Positions 34,566 to 41,273 of a stretch of DNA of 64,000 bases are shown here, one piece after another; within the stretch, counting starts at the first letter, position 1, and each line of letters begins with the position of its first letter. A program made the translations under genes and the position numbers. Origin of the DNA: Mesorhizobium atlanticum (GTDB lineage: Bacteria > Pseudomonadota > Alphaproteobacteria > Rhizobiales > Rhizobiaceae); NCBI RefSeq assembly GCF_003289965.1, contig NZ_QMBQ01000004.1, positions 620,001-684,000 on the forward strand, written 5' to 3'. A model generated the notes under the pieces. It did no database searches. It was not told the DNA's origin and was given only the letters and a program-made list of their open reading frames with translations.

Positions 34566-35678
34566 ATGGCCGATGTCACGCTGAACCAGGTGAAGAAGTC
34601 ATACGGCAACCTTAACATTCTCCATGGCATCGACCTCGACATCAAATCGGGCGAGTTCATCGTCTTCGTCGGGCCATCGGGCTGCGGCAAATCTACCTTG
34701 CTGCGGTCGATCGCAGGGCTCGAGGAGATCACCGGGGGCGAATTGAAGATCGATGGCGAGGTGGTGAACGACGTGCCGCCGTCGAAGCGGGGCATCGCCA
34801 TGGTGTTCCAGTCCTATGCGCTTTATCCGCACATGACTGTCTACGACAACATGGCCTTCTCGATGAAGATCGGCAAGGAAAGCAAGGCCGAGATCGACAA
34901 GCGGGTGCGGCAGGCGGCGGAAATCCTGCAGCTCACCAAATATCTCGACCGCCTGCCCAAGGCGATGTCGGGCGGCCAGCGCCAGCGCGTCGCGATCGGC
35001 CGCGCCATCGTGCGCAACCCGAAGGTGTTCCTGTTCGACGAGCCGCTATCGAACCTTGATGCAGCGCTTCGCGTTGCCACCCGAATTGAAATCGCCAAGT
35101 TGAAGGAATCGATGCCGAACACGACGATGATCTACGTCACCCACGACCAGGTCGAGGCGATGACGCTGGCGGACCGCATCGTGGTGCTGAAGGAAGGCCG
35201 GGTCGAGCAGGTCGGCACGCCGATGGAGCTCTACAAGCGCCCCGGCAATCTGTTCGTCGCCCAGTTCATCGGCTCGCCTGCCATGAACATATTGCCGGCA
35301 AAGATCGAGAAGGCCGGCAATCCGACCGTGGTCAGCCATGTCGGCGACCGCAAGGCGACGGTGCCGATCGCGACGCCTGCCTCGGCGAATGGCGCGGCGG
35401 TCAGCTTCGGCGTGCGGCCGGAGGATCTCGTGATCGCCACCGGTTCCGATTATCTCTTCGAGGGCAAGGTCGACTATATCGAGCAGCTTGGCGAGGTTCA
35501 GCTCGTCTATATCGATATCGGTCGCGCAGACCTGCCGCTGGTCGCCAAGCTGCCGGGCAATGTCGAGGTCAAGCGCGGCGAGACATTGCGGCTCAACGCC
35601 AGCGCCGGCGATCTGCATATCTTCGACGCCGACGGCCATTCCTTCACGCTGCACCGCGAAGAAGCGAAGGCGGCCTGA
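34566..35678 (+). CDS. aglK: Alpha-glucoside ABC transporter ATP-binding protein AglK
   Basis: 370-residue MalK/UgpC-type ATPase. Walker A is VGPSGCGKSTLLRS, signature MSGGQRQRVAIGRA, Walker B VFLFDEPLSNLD, then the switch His in YVTHDQVEAM. The C-terminal regulatory TOBE region, about 240-365, contains SFGVRPEDL. It is the last gene of the agl operon; a strong terminator follows 28 bp later. GGGAGGAG precedes the start. Confidence 0.95.
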   Translation: MADVTLNQVKKSYGNLNILHGIDLDIKSGEFIVFVGPSGCGKSTLLRSIAGLEEITGGELKIDGEVVNDVPPSKRGIAMVFQSYALYPHMTVYDNMAFSMKIGKESKAEIDKRVRQAAEILQLTKYLDRLPKAMSGGQRQRVAIGRAIVRNPKVFLFDEPLSNLDAALRVATRIEIAKLKESMPNTTMIYVTHDQVEAMTLADRIVVLKEGRVEQVGTPMELYKRPGNLFVAQFIGSPAMNILPAKIEKAGNPTVVSHVGDRKATVPIATPASANGAAVSFGVRPEDLVIATGSDYLFEGKVDYIEQLGEVQLVYIDIGRADLPLVAKLPGNVEVKRGETLRLNASAGDLHIFDADGHSFTLHREEAKAA

Positions 35679-35706
35679 GCGGGCATAGCCGCCGCAGCAA
35701 AGAAAA

Positions 35707-35730
35707 AGCGGCGGGCCTTGGCCCGCCGCT
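35707..35730. terminator. Bidirectional terminator after aglK
   Basis: AGCGGCGGGCC, loop TT, GGCCCGCCGCT is a perfect 11-bp stem. The A-run on its left (AAAGAAAAA) gives a T-run on the minus strand, so it is an intrinsic terminator for the convergent DUF680 gene and probably also stops aglK transcription. Confidence 0.85.
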
Positions 35731-35754
35731 GCTGTCTTAGATCACGGTCTGCAG

Positions 35755-35985
35755 TTAACGGTTGCCGAAGTGGTCGCGGTCGCTGCCCTGCGGCGCCGAT
35801 TTCTGCGCGTCGCCCGAGTTCAGCAGCTTGTAGACCGGCGAGTCGGTGCCGATCGACGAGGTGCGGGTCGTGTCCACGGCGGGAGCCGGCTGGTTGACGC
35901 CGCTGTGGTTGTAGTTGTCGCTACCGGCAAAAGCAGCCGTGGAAACGGCCATGAGAGCGGCGGTGGCAAGGACGATCTTTTTCAT
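35755..35985 (-). CDS. DUF680 family small exported protein (copy 1)
   Basis: 76 residues with a 20-residue signal peptide (MKKIVLATAALMAVSTAAFA) and a mature part opening GSDNYNHSGVNQPAP. It is the most divergent of three tandem paralogues: the middle SPVYKLLNSGDAQKSAPQG replaces the NKPNPAAAQKPVTTG-type segment, and it ends DRDHFGNR rather than DHNLFGNN. DUF680 proteins are known almost only from Mesorhizobium; function unknown. Likely periplasmic. A GGAGT ribosome site precedes the ATG. Confidence 0.85.
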   Translation of the reverse strand: MKKIVLATAALMAVSTAAFAGSDNYNHSGVNQPAPAVDTTRTSSIGTDSPVYKLLNSGDAQKSAPQGSDRDHFGNR

Positions 35986-36041
35986 CTTAGGTACTCCTGA
36001 ATTTCCTGGTCCGATCGAGACGACGGGCAGGCCCGTCGCCG

Positions 36042-36107
36042 GTTCGAAGTCGGCTGTTAGTTGTTACCGAAAAGGTTGTGGTCGGCGCCCGTGGTGACAG
36101 GCTTCTG
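36042..36107. repeat. 66-bp direct repeat, copy A
   Basis: Bases 36042-36107 are identical to 36321-36386, 279 bp away. The repeat covers the 3' end of a DUF680 gene (the segment encoding KPVTTGADHNLFGNN and the stop) and a little of the spacer. It indicates recent duplication or gene conversion between copies 2 and 3. Confidence 0.92.
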
Positions 36108-36266
36108 CGCGGCAGCCGGGTTCGGCTTGTTCACAGACGCCGTGTAGGACGAGTCGACCGCGACGGCCGGCTGGTTGGCGCCGCTGTGGTTGTAGTTGTC
36201 GCTACCGGCAAAGGCGCTGCCGGAGACGGCCAAAAGGGCAACGGTGGTAAGAACGATCTTTTTCAT
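36057..36266 (-). CDS. DUF680 family small exported protein (copy 2)
   Basis: 69 residues: signal peptide MKKIVLTTVALLAVSGSAFA, then GSDNYNHSGANQPAVAV and the C-terminal TTGADHNLFGNN. No cysteine and no recognised catalytic motif. It shares an almost identical mature start with copy 1 and an identical end with copy 3. Its own ribosome site (GGAG before ATG) and a gap of about 70 bp on each side suggest separate translation within one transcript. Function unknown. Confidence 0.87.
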   Translation of the reverse strand: MKKIVLTTVALLAVSGSAFAGSDNYNHSGANQPAVAVDSSYTASVNKPNPAAAQKPVTTGADHNLFGNN

Positions 36267-36320
36267 TTTCGTGCTCCTGAATTTCCTGATCCGACCGAGG
36301 CGACGGACAAATCCGCCGCC

Positions 36321-36386
36321 GTTCGAAGTCGGCTGTTAGTTGTTACCGAAAAGGTTGTGGTCGGCGCCCGTGGTGACAGGCTTCTG
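36321..36386. repeat. 66-bp direct repeat, copy B
   Basis: Second copy of the 66-bp identical block described at 36042-36107, here covering the 3' end of DUF680 copy 3. Confidence 0.92.
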
Positions 36387-36542
36387 TTCAGCCGGTTCGG
36401 ACTTGCGGACCGAGGCCGTGTGAGAAGAGTCGACCGTGGCGGCCGGCGGATTGGCAGCCTGCGAACCATAATTGTCGCTACCGGCAAAGGCGCTGCCGGA
36501 AATCGCCAGAAGGGCTGCGGCAGTGAGAACAATCTTTTTCAT
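36336..36542 (-). CDS. DUF680 family small exported protein (copy 3)
   Basis: 68 residues: signal peptide MKKIVLTAAALLAISGSAFA, then GSDNYGSQAANPPAATVDSS and the shared end TTGADHNLFGNN. It is the promoter-proximal member of the tandem trio. I start it at the MKKIVL methionine because the signal peptide begins there; in-frame sequence upstream would add a non-conserved 36-residue leader. Probably periplasmic; function unknown. Confidence 0.87.
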   Translation of the reverse strand: MKKIVLTAAALLAISGSAFAGSDNYGSQAANPPAATVDSSHTASVRKSEPAEQKPVTTGADHNLFGNN

Positions 36543-37049
36543 TTTTGCTACTCCAGTATCTTTATTCCGTCCGTCTAGCGGCGTGTCTTGGGAATGAAAT
36601 CGCGTCGTTCGGACAGCGCTGATTTGGGTAAGTCGATCGCCGGATTCCAATCACGAAGTTTTTCCGTCTGGACCACGAATCCGCATCTTGAAGTTTTCAT
36701 AAGCATGCCTATGACCATACTTTTATTGAATTTAATCAATATCTTATGTGAGTCAGACAGTTGGCTCACCGAGTGTGTCGGAGCGCCAACGTTCACACCG
36801 TTCTGCACGCACCGTCAACAGAAACGAACCGTTCGGTTCGATTTTAGAATCTGCTAATAGTCACTTTTTGATACTATTAACCATCAATCACCCTTCCGAA
36901 CTTCGTTCCGGGAGCGCCCGGAAGCCGGAGGGCATGGCGAAAAGGACAGGAATCAGCACCGTGAATACGGTGCCCGTTGTCGCGCCGCATGGATGGGATG
37001 TCGTTTTCATGCCGATGGGAAAGCGGCTGTCGTGGTTAGATCAGCCTAT
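36543..37049. other. AT-richer gene-free region between DUF680 array and riboswitch
   Basis: About 500 bp with visibly lower GC than the surroundings, especially about 36660-36900 (runs such as TTTTATTGAATTTAATCAATATC). No frame here has convincing codon use. It must hold the promoter of the DUF680 array (minus) and that of the riboswitch transcript (plus). Short hairpins such as GAACCGTTCGGTTC near 36826 are visible; no specific factor site is assigned. Confidence 0.55.
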
Positions 37050-37226
37050 CTCAGGTGCCGCCTCGTCGCGACGAGGCGGAGAATTGGGAAGCCGGTCGAA
37101 ATCCGGCGCTGCCCCCGCAACGGTGGTGGAGTGAAGTCGCAACGGGAGACCACTGGGCCATGGGCCTGGGAAGGTGTTGCGACCGCCCGCGAGGGCTACT
37201 CCAAAGCCCGGAAACCAGCCAGAGAC
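37050..37226 (+). ncRNA. Cobalamin (adenosylcobalamin-type) riboswitch
   Basis: Core elements of the B12 aptamer occur in order: AGGTGCC at 37053, the GGGAAGCCGGT...ATCCGGCGCTGCCCCCGCAAC core at 37086-37121, GGGAAGGTG near 37169-37177, and a B12-box-like AGCCCGGAAACCAGCC at 37205-37220. Spacing and the invariant GCTGCCCCCGCAAC leave little doubt. It lies 120 nt upstream of a Rieske oxygenase gene on the same strand, with no other gene between. Bound B12 normally lowers expression of the downstream genes. GACCGCCC (37181-37188) can pair with GGGCGGTC (37251-37258), a possible switching helix. Confidence 0.93.
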
Positions 37227-37346
37227 ATTTTGAACTCGACTGATCGCGGTGGGCGGTCAAGAGGCGGACGGCGCGTGCCCGGCCCTGCCGGTGGCGGTCG
37301 TTCTTCTCCATCACCACCAGTTCAGTCCTTGATGCGAGGACAGGAC

Positions 37347-38594
37347 ATGGATGCGCGCAACGACATGCTGAGGCTCCTGCAGAGCCGCAAGCCGGGCTAC
37401 TCGCTTGAGCAGCCCTTCTACACCGATCCCGACTATTTCAAGCTCGATATGGAGCTGATCTGGTATCGTGACTGGTTGTTCATCGGCCATGATTGCGAAC
37501 TGCCGAAACCAGGCAGCTACATCACCGTTCAGATCGGCGATTATCCGGTGGTGCTGGTCCGCGACCAGAAGGGAAGGATCAACGCTTTCCACAACTCCTG
37601 CCGGCATCGCGGCAGCCGCGTGTGCAACACCGACAAGGGCACCGCCGCCAAGCTGGTCTGTCCCTACCATCAGTGGACTTACGAGCTCGACGGGCGGCTG
37701 CTGTTTGCGCGCCAGATGGCGGAAGGGTTCGACAAAAGCCAGTTCGGCCTGAAGCCGGTCGCCTGCGAAAGCGTCGGCGGCTACATCTTCATCTGCCTGG
37801 CAAAGGAGCCTGCCGACTTCGCGCCGATGCGCGCCATGATCGAGCCCTATCTTCTGCCGCACCGGTTGAGCGAGGCGAAGGTCGCGTTCGAATCGACGAT
37901 CGTCGAAAAGGGCAATTGGAAGCTCGTCTGGGAAAACAACCGCGAATGCTATCATTGCGCCGGTAATCATCCCGAGCTGTGCAAGACCTTTCCCGAAGCG
38001 CCAACCGTCACCGGCGTGCATGGCGCCGACAGCGACCCGGAGATGCTGGCGCATTGGACAAAATGCGAGGCGGCGGGCCTCCCAAGCCGGTTCCGGATCG
38101 ATCCAGCCGGGCAATACCGCGCCACACGCGCGCCGCTGCTGCGCGACGCGGTCAGCTACACGATGAGCGGCAAGCGCGCCGTGACGAAAAACCTGTCCGC
38201 CGGCGTCGCCGCCGACCGCATCGGCACGTTGATGCATTACCATTATCCGACCACATGGAATCACATCCTCATCGATCACGCCGTCACCTTCCGTGTGCTG
38301 CCGATCAGCGCCACGGAGACCGCGGTGACGACGAAATGGCTGGTCCACAAGGACGCCGTGGATGGCGTCGACTACGATCTGGCAGAACTCACCCATGTCT
38401 GGACCGAGACCAACGATCAGGACCGCCGCATCGTCGAGGAAAACGCACTCGGTATCCTGTCGCCGGCGTACGAGCCCGGTCCCTATTCCGAGCTGCATGA
38501 GGGCGGCGTCATCCAGTTCGTCGAGTGGTACGCCTCCTTCATCGGTCCGCGCCTTGGCGAAGGCGGTCGCCCGGCGCTGCGCAGCGTCGCCTGA
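37347..38594 (+). CDS. gbcA: Rieske oxygenase alpha subunit, glycine betaine demethylase GbcA-like
   Basis: 415-residue Rieske non-haem iron oxygenase. The Rieske cluster ligands are CRHRGSRVC (Cys-x-His) and LVCPYHQWTYELDGRLL (Cys-x2-His). The catalytic iron site is in NNRECYHCAGNHPELCKTFP. The C-terminal KDAVDGVDYD, TNDQDRRIVEEN, YEPGPYSELHE and FVEWYA blocks match my memory of GbcA, which removes one methyl group of glycine betaine as formaldehyde. Start 37347 has GCGAGGACAGG upstream. It is the first gene behind the cobalamin riboswitch, with its reductase next. A related quaternary amine (stachydrine, carnitine) is the main alternative substrate. Confidence 0.8.
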   Translation: MDARNDMLRLLQSRKPGYSLEQPFYTDPDYFKLDMELIWYRDWLFIGHDCELPKPGSYITVQIGDYPVVLVRDQKGRINAFHNSCRHRGSRVCNTDKGTAAKLVCPYHQWTYELDGRLLFARQMAEGFDKSQFGLKPVACESVGGYIFICLAKEPADFAPMRAMIEPYLLPHRLSEAKVAFESTIVEKGNWKLVWENNRECYHCAGNHPELCKTFPEAPTVTGVHGADSDPEMLAHWTKCEAAGLPSRFRIDPAGQYRATRAPLLRDAVSYTMSGKRAVTKNLSAGVAADRIGTLMHYHYPTTWNHILIDHAVTFRVLPISATETAVTTKWLVHKDAVDGVDYDLAELTHVWTETNDQDRRIVEENALGILSPAYEPGPYSELHEGGVIQFVEWYASFIGPRLGEGGRPALRSVA

Positions 38595-38614
38595 AGGCCG
38601 AGGAGATGAACGCG

Positions 38615-39715
38615 ATGACGGATCTCGGCCTCTATCGCCATCTCGACGAGATGGCGCCCTGGAACGACAGGCTGCAGGTGCTGGAAGTGATCGGCGTCAG
38701 CGACGAGGCGCCGCAGGTGAAGACGTTCACCTTCCGCTCCGACAATCAGACCTGGTTCCGTTACAAGCCCGGGCAGTTCGTAACGCTGGAATTGCCGACC
38801 GCCGACGGGCCGCTGATGCGCACCTACACGCTGTCGTCCTCGCCGTCGCGGCCTTTCTCGATCGCGGTAACGGTTAAAGCGCAAGCCGGCAGCGTCGGCA
38901 CGCGCTGGATGTTCGACAATCTGAAGCCCGGCGTCCATGTGAAGGCCTACGGGCCGGCCGGCGATTTCTCGCTGCACAGCCATCCGGCGGCCAAATATCT
39001 GTTCATTTCGGCCGGATCCGGCGTCACGCCGATGATGTCGATGCTGCGCTGGCTGAACGACTGCGCGCCCTGGACCGATGTCGGCTTCGTCAACTGCGCG
39101 CGCCGGCCGGAAGAGATCATCTTCCGCAAGGAGCTCGAATTGCTCGGCAGCCGCATGCCCGGCCTGTCGCTCGGCTTCATGATCGAGGAGCGGTCGAGTC
39201 GCGAGGGCTGGTTCGGCCATATGGGCCGCATCGACGCGATCCGGCTGCCGCTTCTGGCACCCGATTTCCGCGAGCGGGAGATCTTCTGCTGCGGGCCCGA
39301 CCCCTTCATGCGCGCCGTTCGACAGATGCTGGAGGCCGCCGGCTTCGACATGAGCCGCTACCATCAGGAAAGCTTCGCGGCGCCGGCCGTGGAAGAAGTC
39401 CCGGCGCCGTTCGCGGAACCGGCCGGCGGGGGCGCCGAGCCGCCCGCCGAGGCGGTGACGCCGGTCCGCTTTTCGCTTTCAAACGTCGATGCGGAATGCG
39501 TCGCCGGACAGACCGTGCTGCAGACGGCGCGCGCTTCGGGCGTCAGGATCCCGGCGGCCTGCGAGTTCGGTCTCTGCGGAACCTGCAAGGTGAAAAAGGT
39601 CTCGGGCGAGGTCTCGATGAGCCACAATGGCGGCATTCTCGATCACGAGATCGATGACGGCTATATCCTGGCCTGCTGTTCGAGGCCGTTGTCGGCGCTG
39701 GACATCGAGGCCTGA
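38615..39715 (+). CDS. gbcB: NAD(P)H-ferredoxin reductase partner of the Rieske oxygenase, GbcB-like
   Basis: 366-residue electron-transfer protein. An FNR-type FAD domain (RYKPGQFVTLELP, MRTYTLSSSPS) is followed by an NAD(P) domain (FISAGSGVTPMMSML, IFCCGPDPFMRAV). After a Pro/Ala-rich linker, about 265-285, comes a plant-type [2Fe-2S] ferredoxin with ACEFGLCGTC plus a distal Cys (ILACCSRPL). It passes electrons from NAD(P)H to the upstream oxygenase. I place the start at ATG 38615 because AGGAG at 38601-38605 is correctly spaced for it and abuts the alternative ATG at 38606. Confidence 0.85.
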   Translation: MTDLGLYRHLDEMAPWNDRLQVLEVIGVSDEAPQVKTFTFRSDNQTWFRYKPGQFVTLELPTADGPLMRTYTLSSSPSRPFSIAVTVKAQAGSVGTRWMFDNLKPGVHVKAYGPAGDFSLHSHPAAKYLFISAGSGVTPMMSMLRWLNDCAPWTDVGFVNCARRPEEIIFRKELELLGSRMPGLSLGFMIEERSSREGWFGHMGRIDAIRLPLLAPDFREREIFCCGPDPFMRAVRQMLEAAGFDMSRYHQESFAAPAVEEVPAPFAEPAGGGAEPPAEAVTPVRFSLSNVDAECVAGQTVLQTARASGVRIPAACEFGLCGTCKVKKVSGEVSMSHNGGILDHEIDDGYILACCSRPLSALDIEA

Positions 39716-39773
39716 AGGCTTGTCGATCGAGGCGAGGAACCTTTGCGGGATCATCCTCGCCGGGATCATGCTT

Positions 39774-40517
39774 CTAAACCCCGTAGCGCTCGGTGCGGAT
39801 GGTTTCCGCCGGAACGCCGGCCCCAATCAAGGCGTCGGCGGCGGCCGAGACGAACGCGTTCGAGCCGCAGACATAGGCTAGCTTCGGCGCCTTGGGCAGG
39901 CGCTCGACGGCTTGCGCCATCATGCGGGCGTCGACGCGCCGGGAATAGTCGGAGGGGCGCCTCGCCGGCTCACGGGTCAGTGTCAGCACCAGGTTGAATC
40001 CGTCAAGCCGGTCGTCCAAGCCGATCAGCTCGTCGCGGAAGATGACCTCGTCCCAGATCCGCGCCGAAAACACCAGCGCGACCGGCACCGCCTTGTTGCG
40101 CAGCGTGCGATGGCGCACCATCGCCATCAGCGGCACGACACCGGAGCCGCCGCCGACCAGAACGATCGGCCCGCCGTCGCTCTCCTCCCAGATGAAATGG
40201 CCGCCCAGCGGTCCGCGCAGCTCGATCTCGTCACCGACGGCGGCCACGTCGTGGAAGAAGGGCGAGACCTCGCCGTCGTCGAGCCGCTCGATCGCCAGCT
40301 CGATACCGCCGCCTGCTTCCGGCGCCGAGGCGATGGAATAGGAGCGGCGCGCCTGATAGCCGTCCGGCGCCGTCAGCCTGACATCCACATGCTGTCCCGC
40401 CAGATGGGTGAAGGGCCGCAACGGCTGGAACCAGAAGCTGGTGACGCGCGGCGTGCGTTTTTCGATGCGAGTGATCGTGGCTGCCTGCCAGGGCGATTGC
40501 GACGGCTCGGCACTCAT
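39774..40517 (-). CDS. FAD/NAD(P)-binding ferredoxin reductase-like protein
   Basis: 247-residue FNR-fold reductase without an iron-sulfur domain. FAD contacts are in LAGQHVDVRLTAPDG and RRSYSIASAPE; the NAD(P) site is IVLVGGGSGVVPLMAM and the C-terminal YVCGSNAFVSAAADAL, ending ETIRTERYGV. It lies 24 bp downstream of a sulfite-oxidase-like molybdoenzyme gene on the same strand, so it is probably the redox partner of that enzyme. Confidence 0.88.
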   Translation of the reverse strand: MSAEPSQSPWQAATITRIEKRTPRVTSFWFQPLRPFTHLAGQHVDVRLTAPDGYQARRSYSIASAPEAGGGIELAIERLDDGEVSPFFHDVAAVGDEIELRGPLGGHFIWEESDGGPIVLVGGGSGVVPLMAMVRHRTLRNKAVPVALVFSARIWDEVIFRDELIGLDDRLDGFNLVLTLTREPARRPSDYSRRVDARMMAQAVERLPKAPKLAYVCGSNAFVSAAADALIGAGVPAETIRTERYGV

Positions 40518-40541
40518 CGATTGCTGCTCACCGATCGCCCC

Positions 40542-41153
40542 TCACGGGTCACTGGAATAGCGCTGCTCGCGCCAGGGGTCGCCATACATGTGATAGCCGC
40601 GCAGTTCCCAGAAGCCCGGTTCGTCGCGCTCGGTGAACTGCAGCCCGTTCACCCATTTGGCCGATTTCCAGAAATAGAGATGCGGCACCAATAGCCGCGC
40701 CGGCCCGCCATGATCGGGCGTGATCGGCTTGCCCTCGTAGAGCAGCGCCACCATCGCCTTGCCGGTGACGAGATCCTTGGTCGGTACATTGGTGGAATAG
40801 CCGTCGAAGGACAGCGCCAGCGTGTAGGCGGTCGGGGGCTCGATGCCGGCGTCGGCGAAGATGTCGTCGATCATAACGCCCTGCCATGGCGTGTTGAACT
40901 TGGTCCAGGCCGTCACGCAATGGATGTCACGTGTCATCTTGCTTTGCGGCAAGGCGTTGAACTCGGCCCAGTTCCATTTCTTGATCGGCTTTGGCCCGTG
41001 CTTGAGGGTGAAGGACCAATCCTCGGTGCGCACGCGCGGCGTCGGCCCGGCTGAGAGCACGGGAAACCCCTGCTCCAGATACTGACCGGGCGGAATGCGC
41101 GCGTCGGTGTCCGAAGGAGGACGCCGTCCGGAAAAGAAGCCGCGCGTGACCAT
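40542..41153 (-). CDS. Sulfite oxidase-like molybdopterin-dependent oxidoreductase
   Basis: 203-residue protein of the sulfite oxidase / YedY fold containing only the molybdopterin domain. The Mo-ligating cysteine lies in DIHCVTAWTKFNTPWQGV, the conserved site. LLVPHLYFWKSAKWVNGL and the RGYHMYGDPW ending are also typical. No signal peptide, haem domain or Tat motif, so it is a cytoplasmic variant of unknown substrate. Start is set at MVTRGFFSGRR because homologues begin this way; a longer frame to 41219 exists. It is coupled with the downstream flavin reductase gene. Confidence 0.87.
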   Translation of the reverse strand: MVTRGFFSGRRPPSDTDARIPPGQYLEQGFPVLSAGPTPRVRTEDWSFTLKHGPKPIKKWNWAEFNALPQSKMTRDIHCVTAWTKFNTPWQGVMIDDIFADAGIEPPTAYTLALSFDGYSTNVPTKDLVTGKAMVALLYEGKPITPDHGGPARLLVPHLYFWKSAKWVNGLQFTERDEPGFWELRGYHMYGDPWREQRYSSDP

Positions 41154-41273
41154 CGAGACATCCCTCGTGCCGGATTGATCGACCGCAGGGAGTGTTCTCG
41201 AATACGCCTCGGGGGGCAACAGAAATCTTGAGGGGCCCGCCGGAGATGCCGGCAGGCCCTGTCGTAGCGCTTA

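Noticed and set aside
35755..36542. The DUF680 array as a CRISPR or satellite repeat
   Set aside because: Units are full coding genes with signal peptides and only partial identity, not short spaced repeats.
36588..36857. 89-codon plus-strand frame
   Set aside because: Lies in the AT-rich gap, poor codon use, no ribosome site, no recognisable feature.
36934..37134. Short plus-strand frame overlapping the riboswitch
   Set aside because: The conserved aptamer bases explain this sequence better than a peptide.
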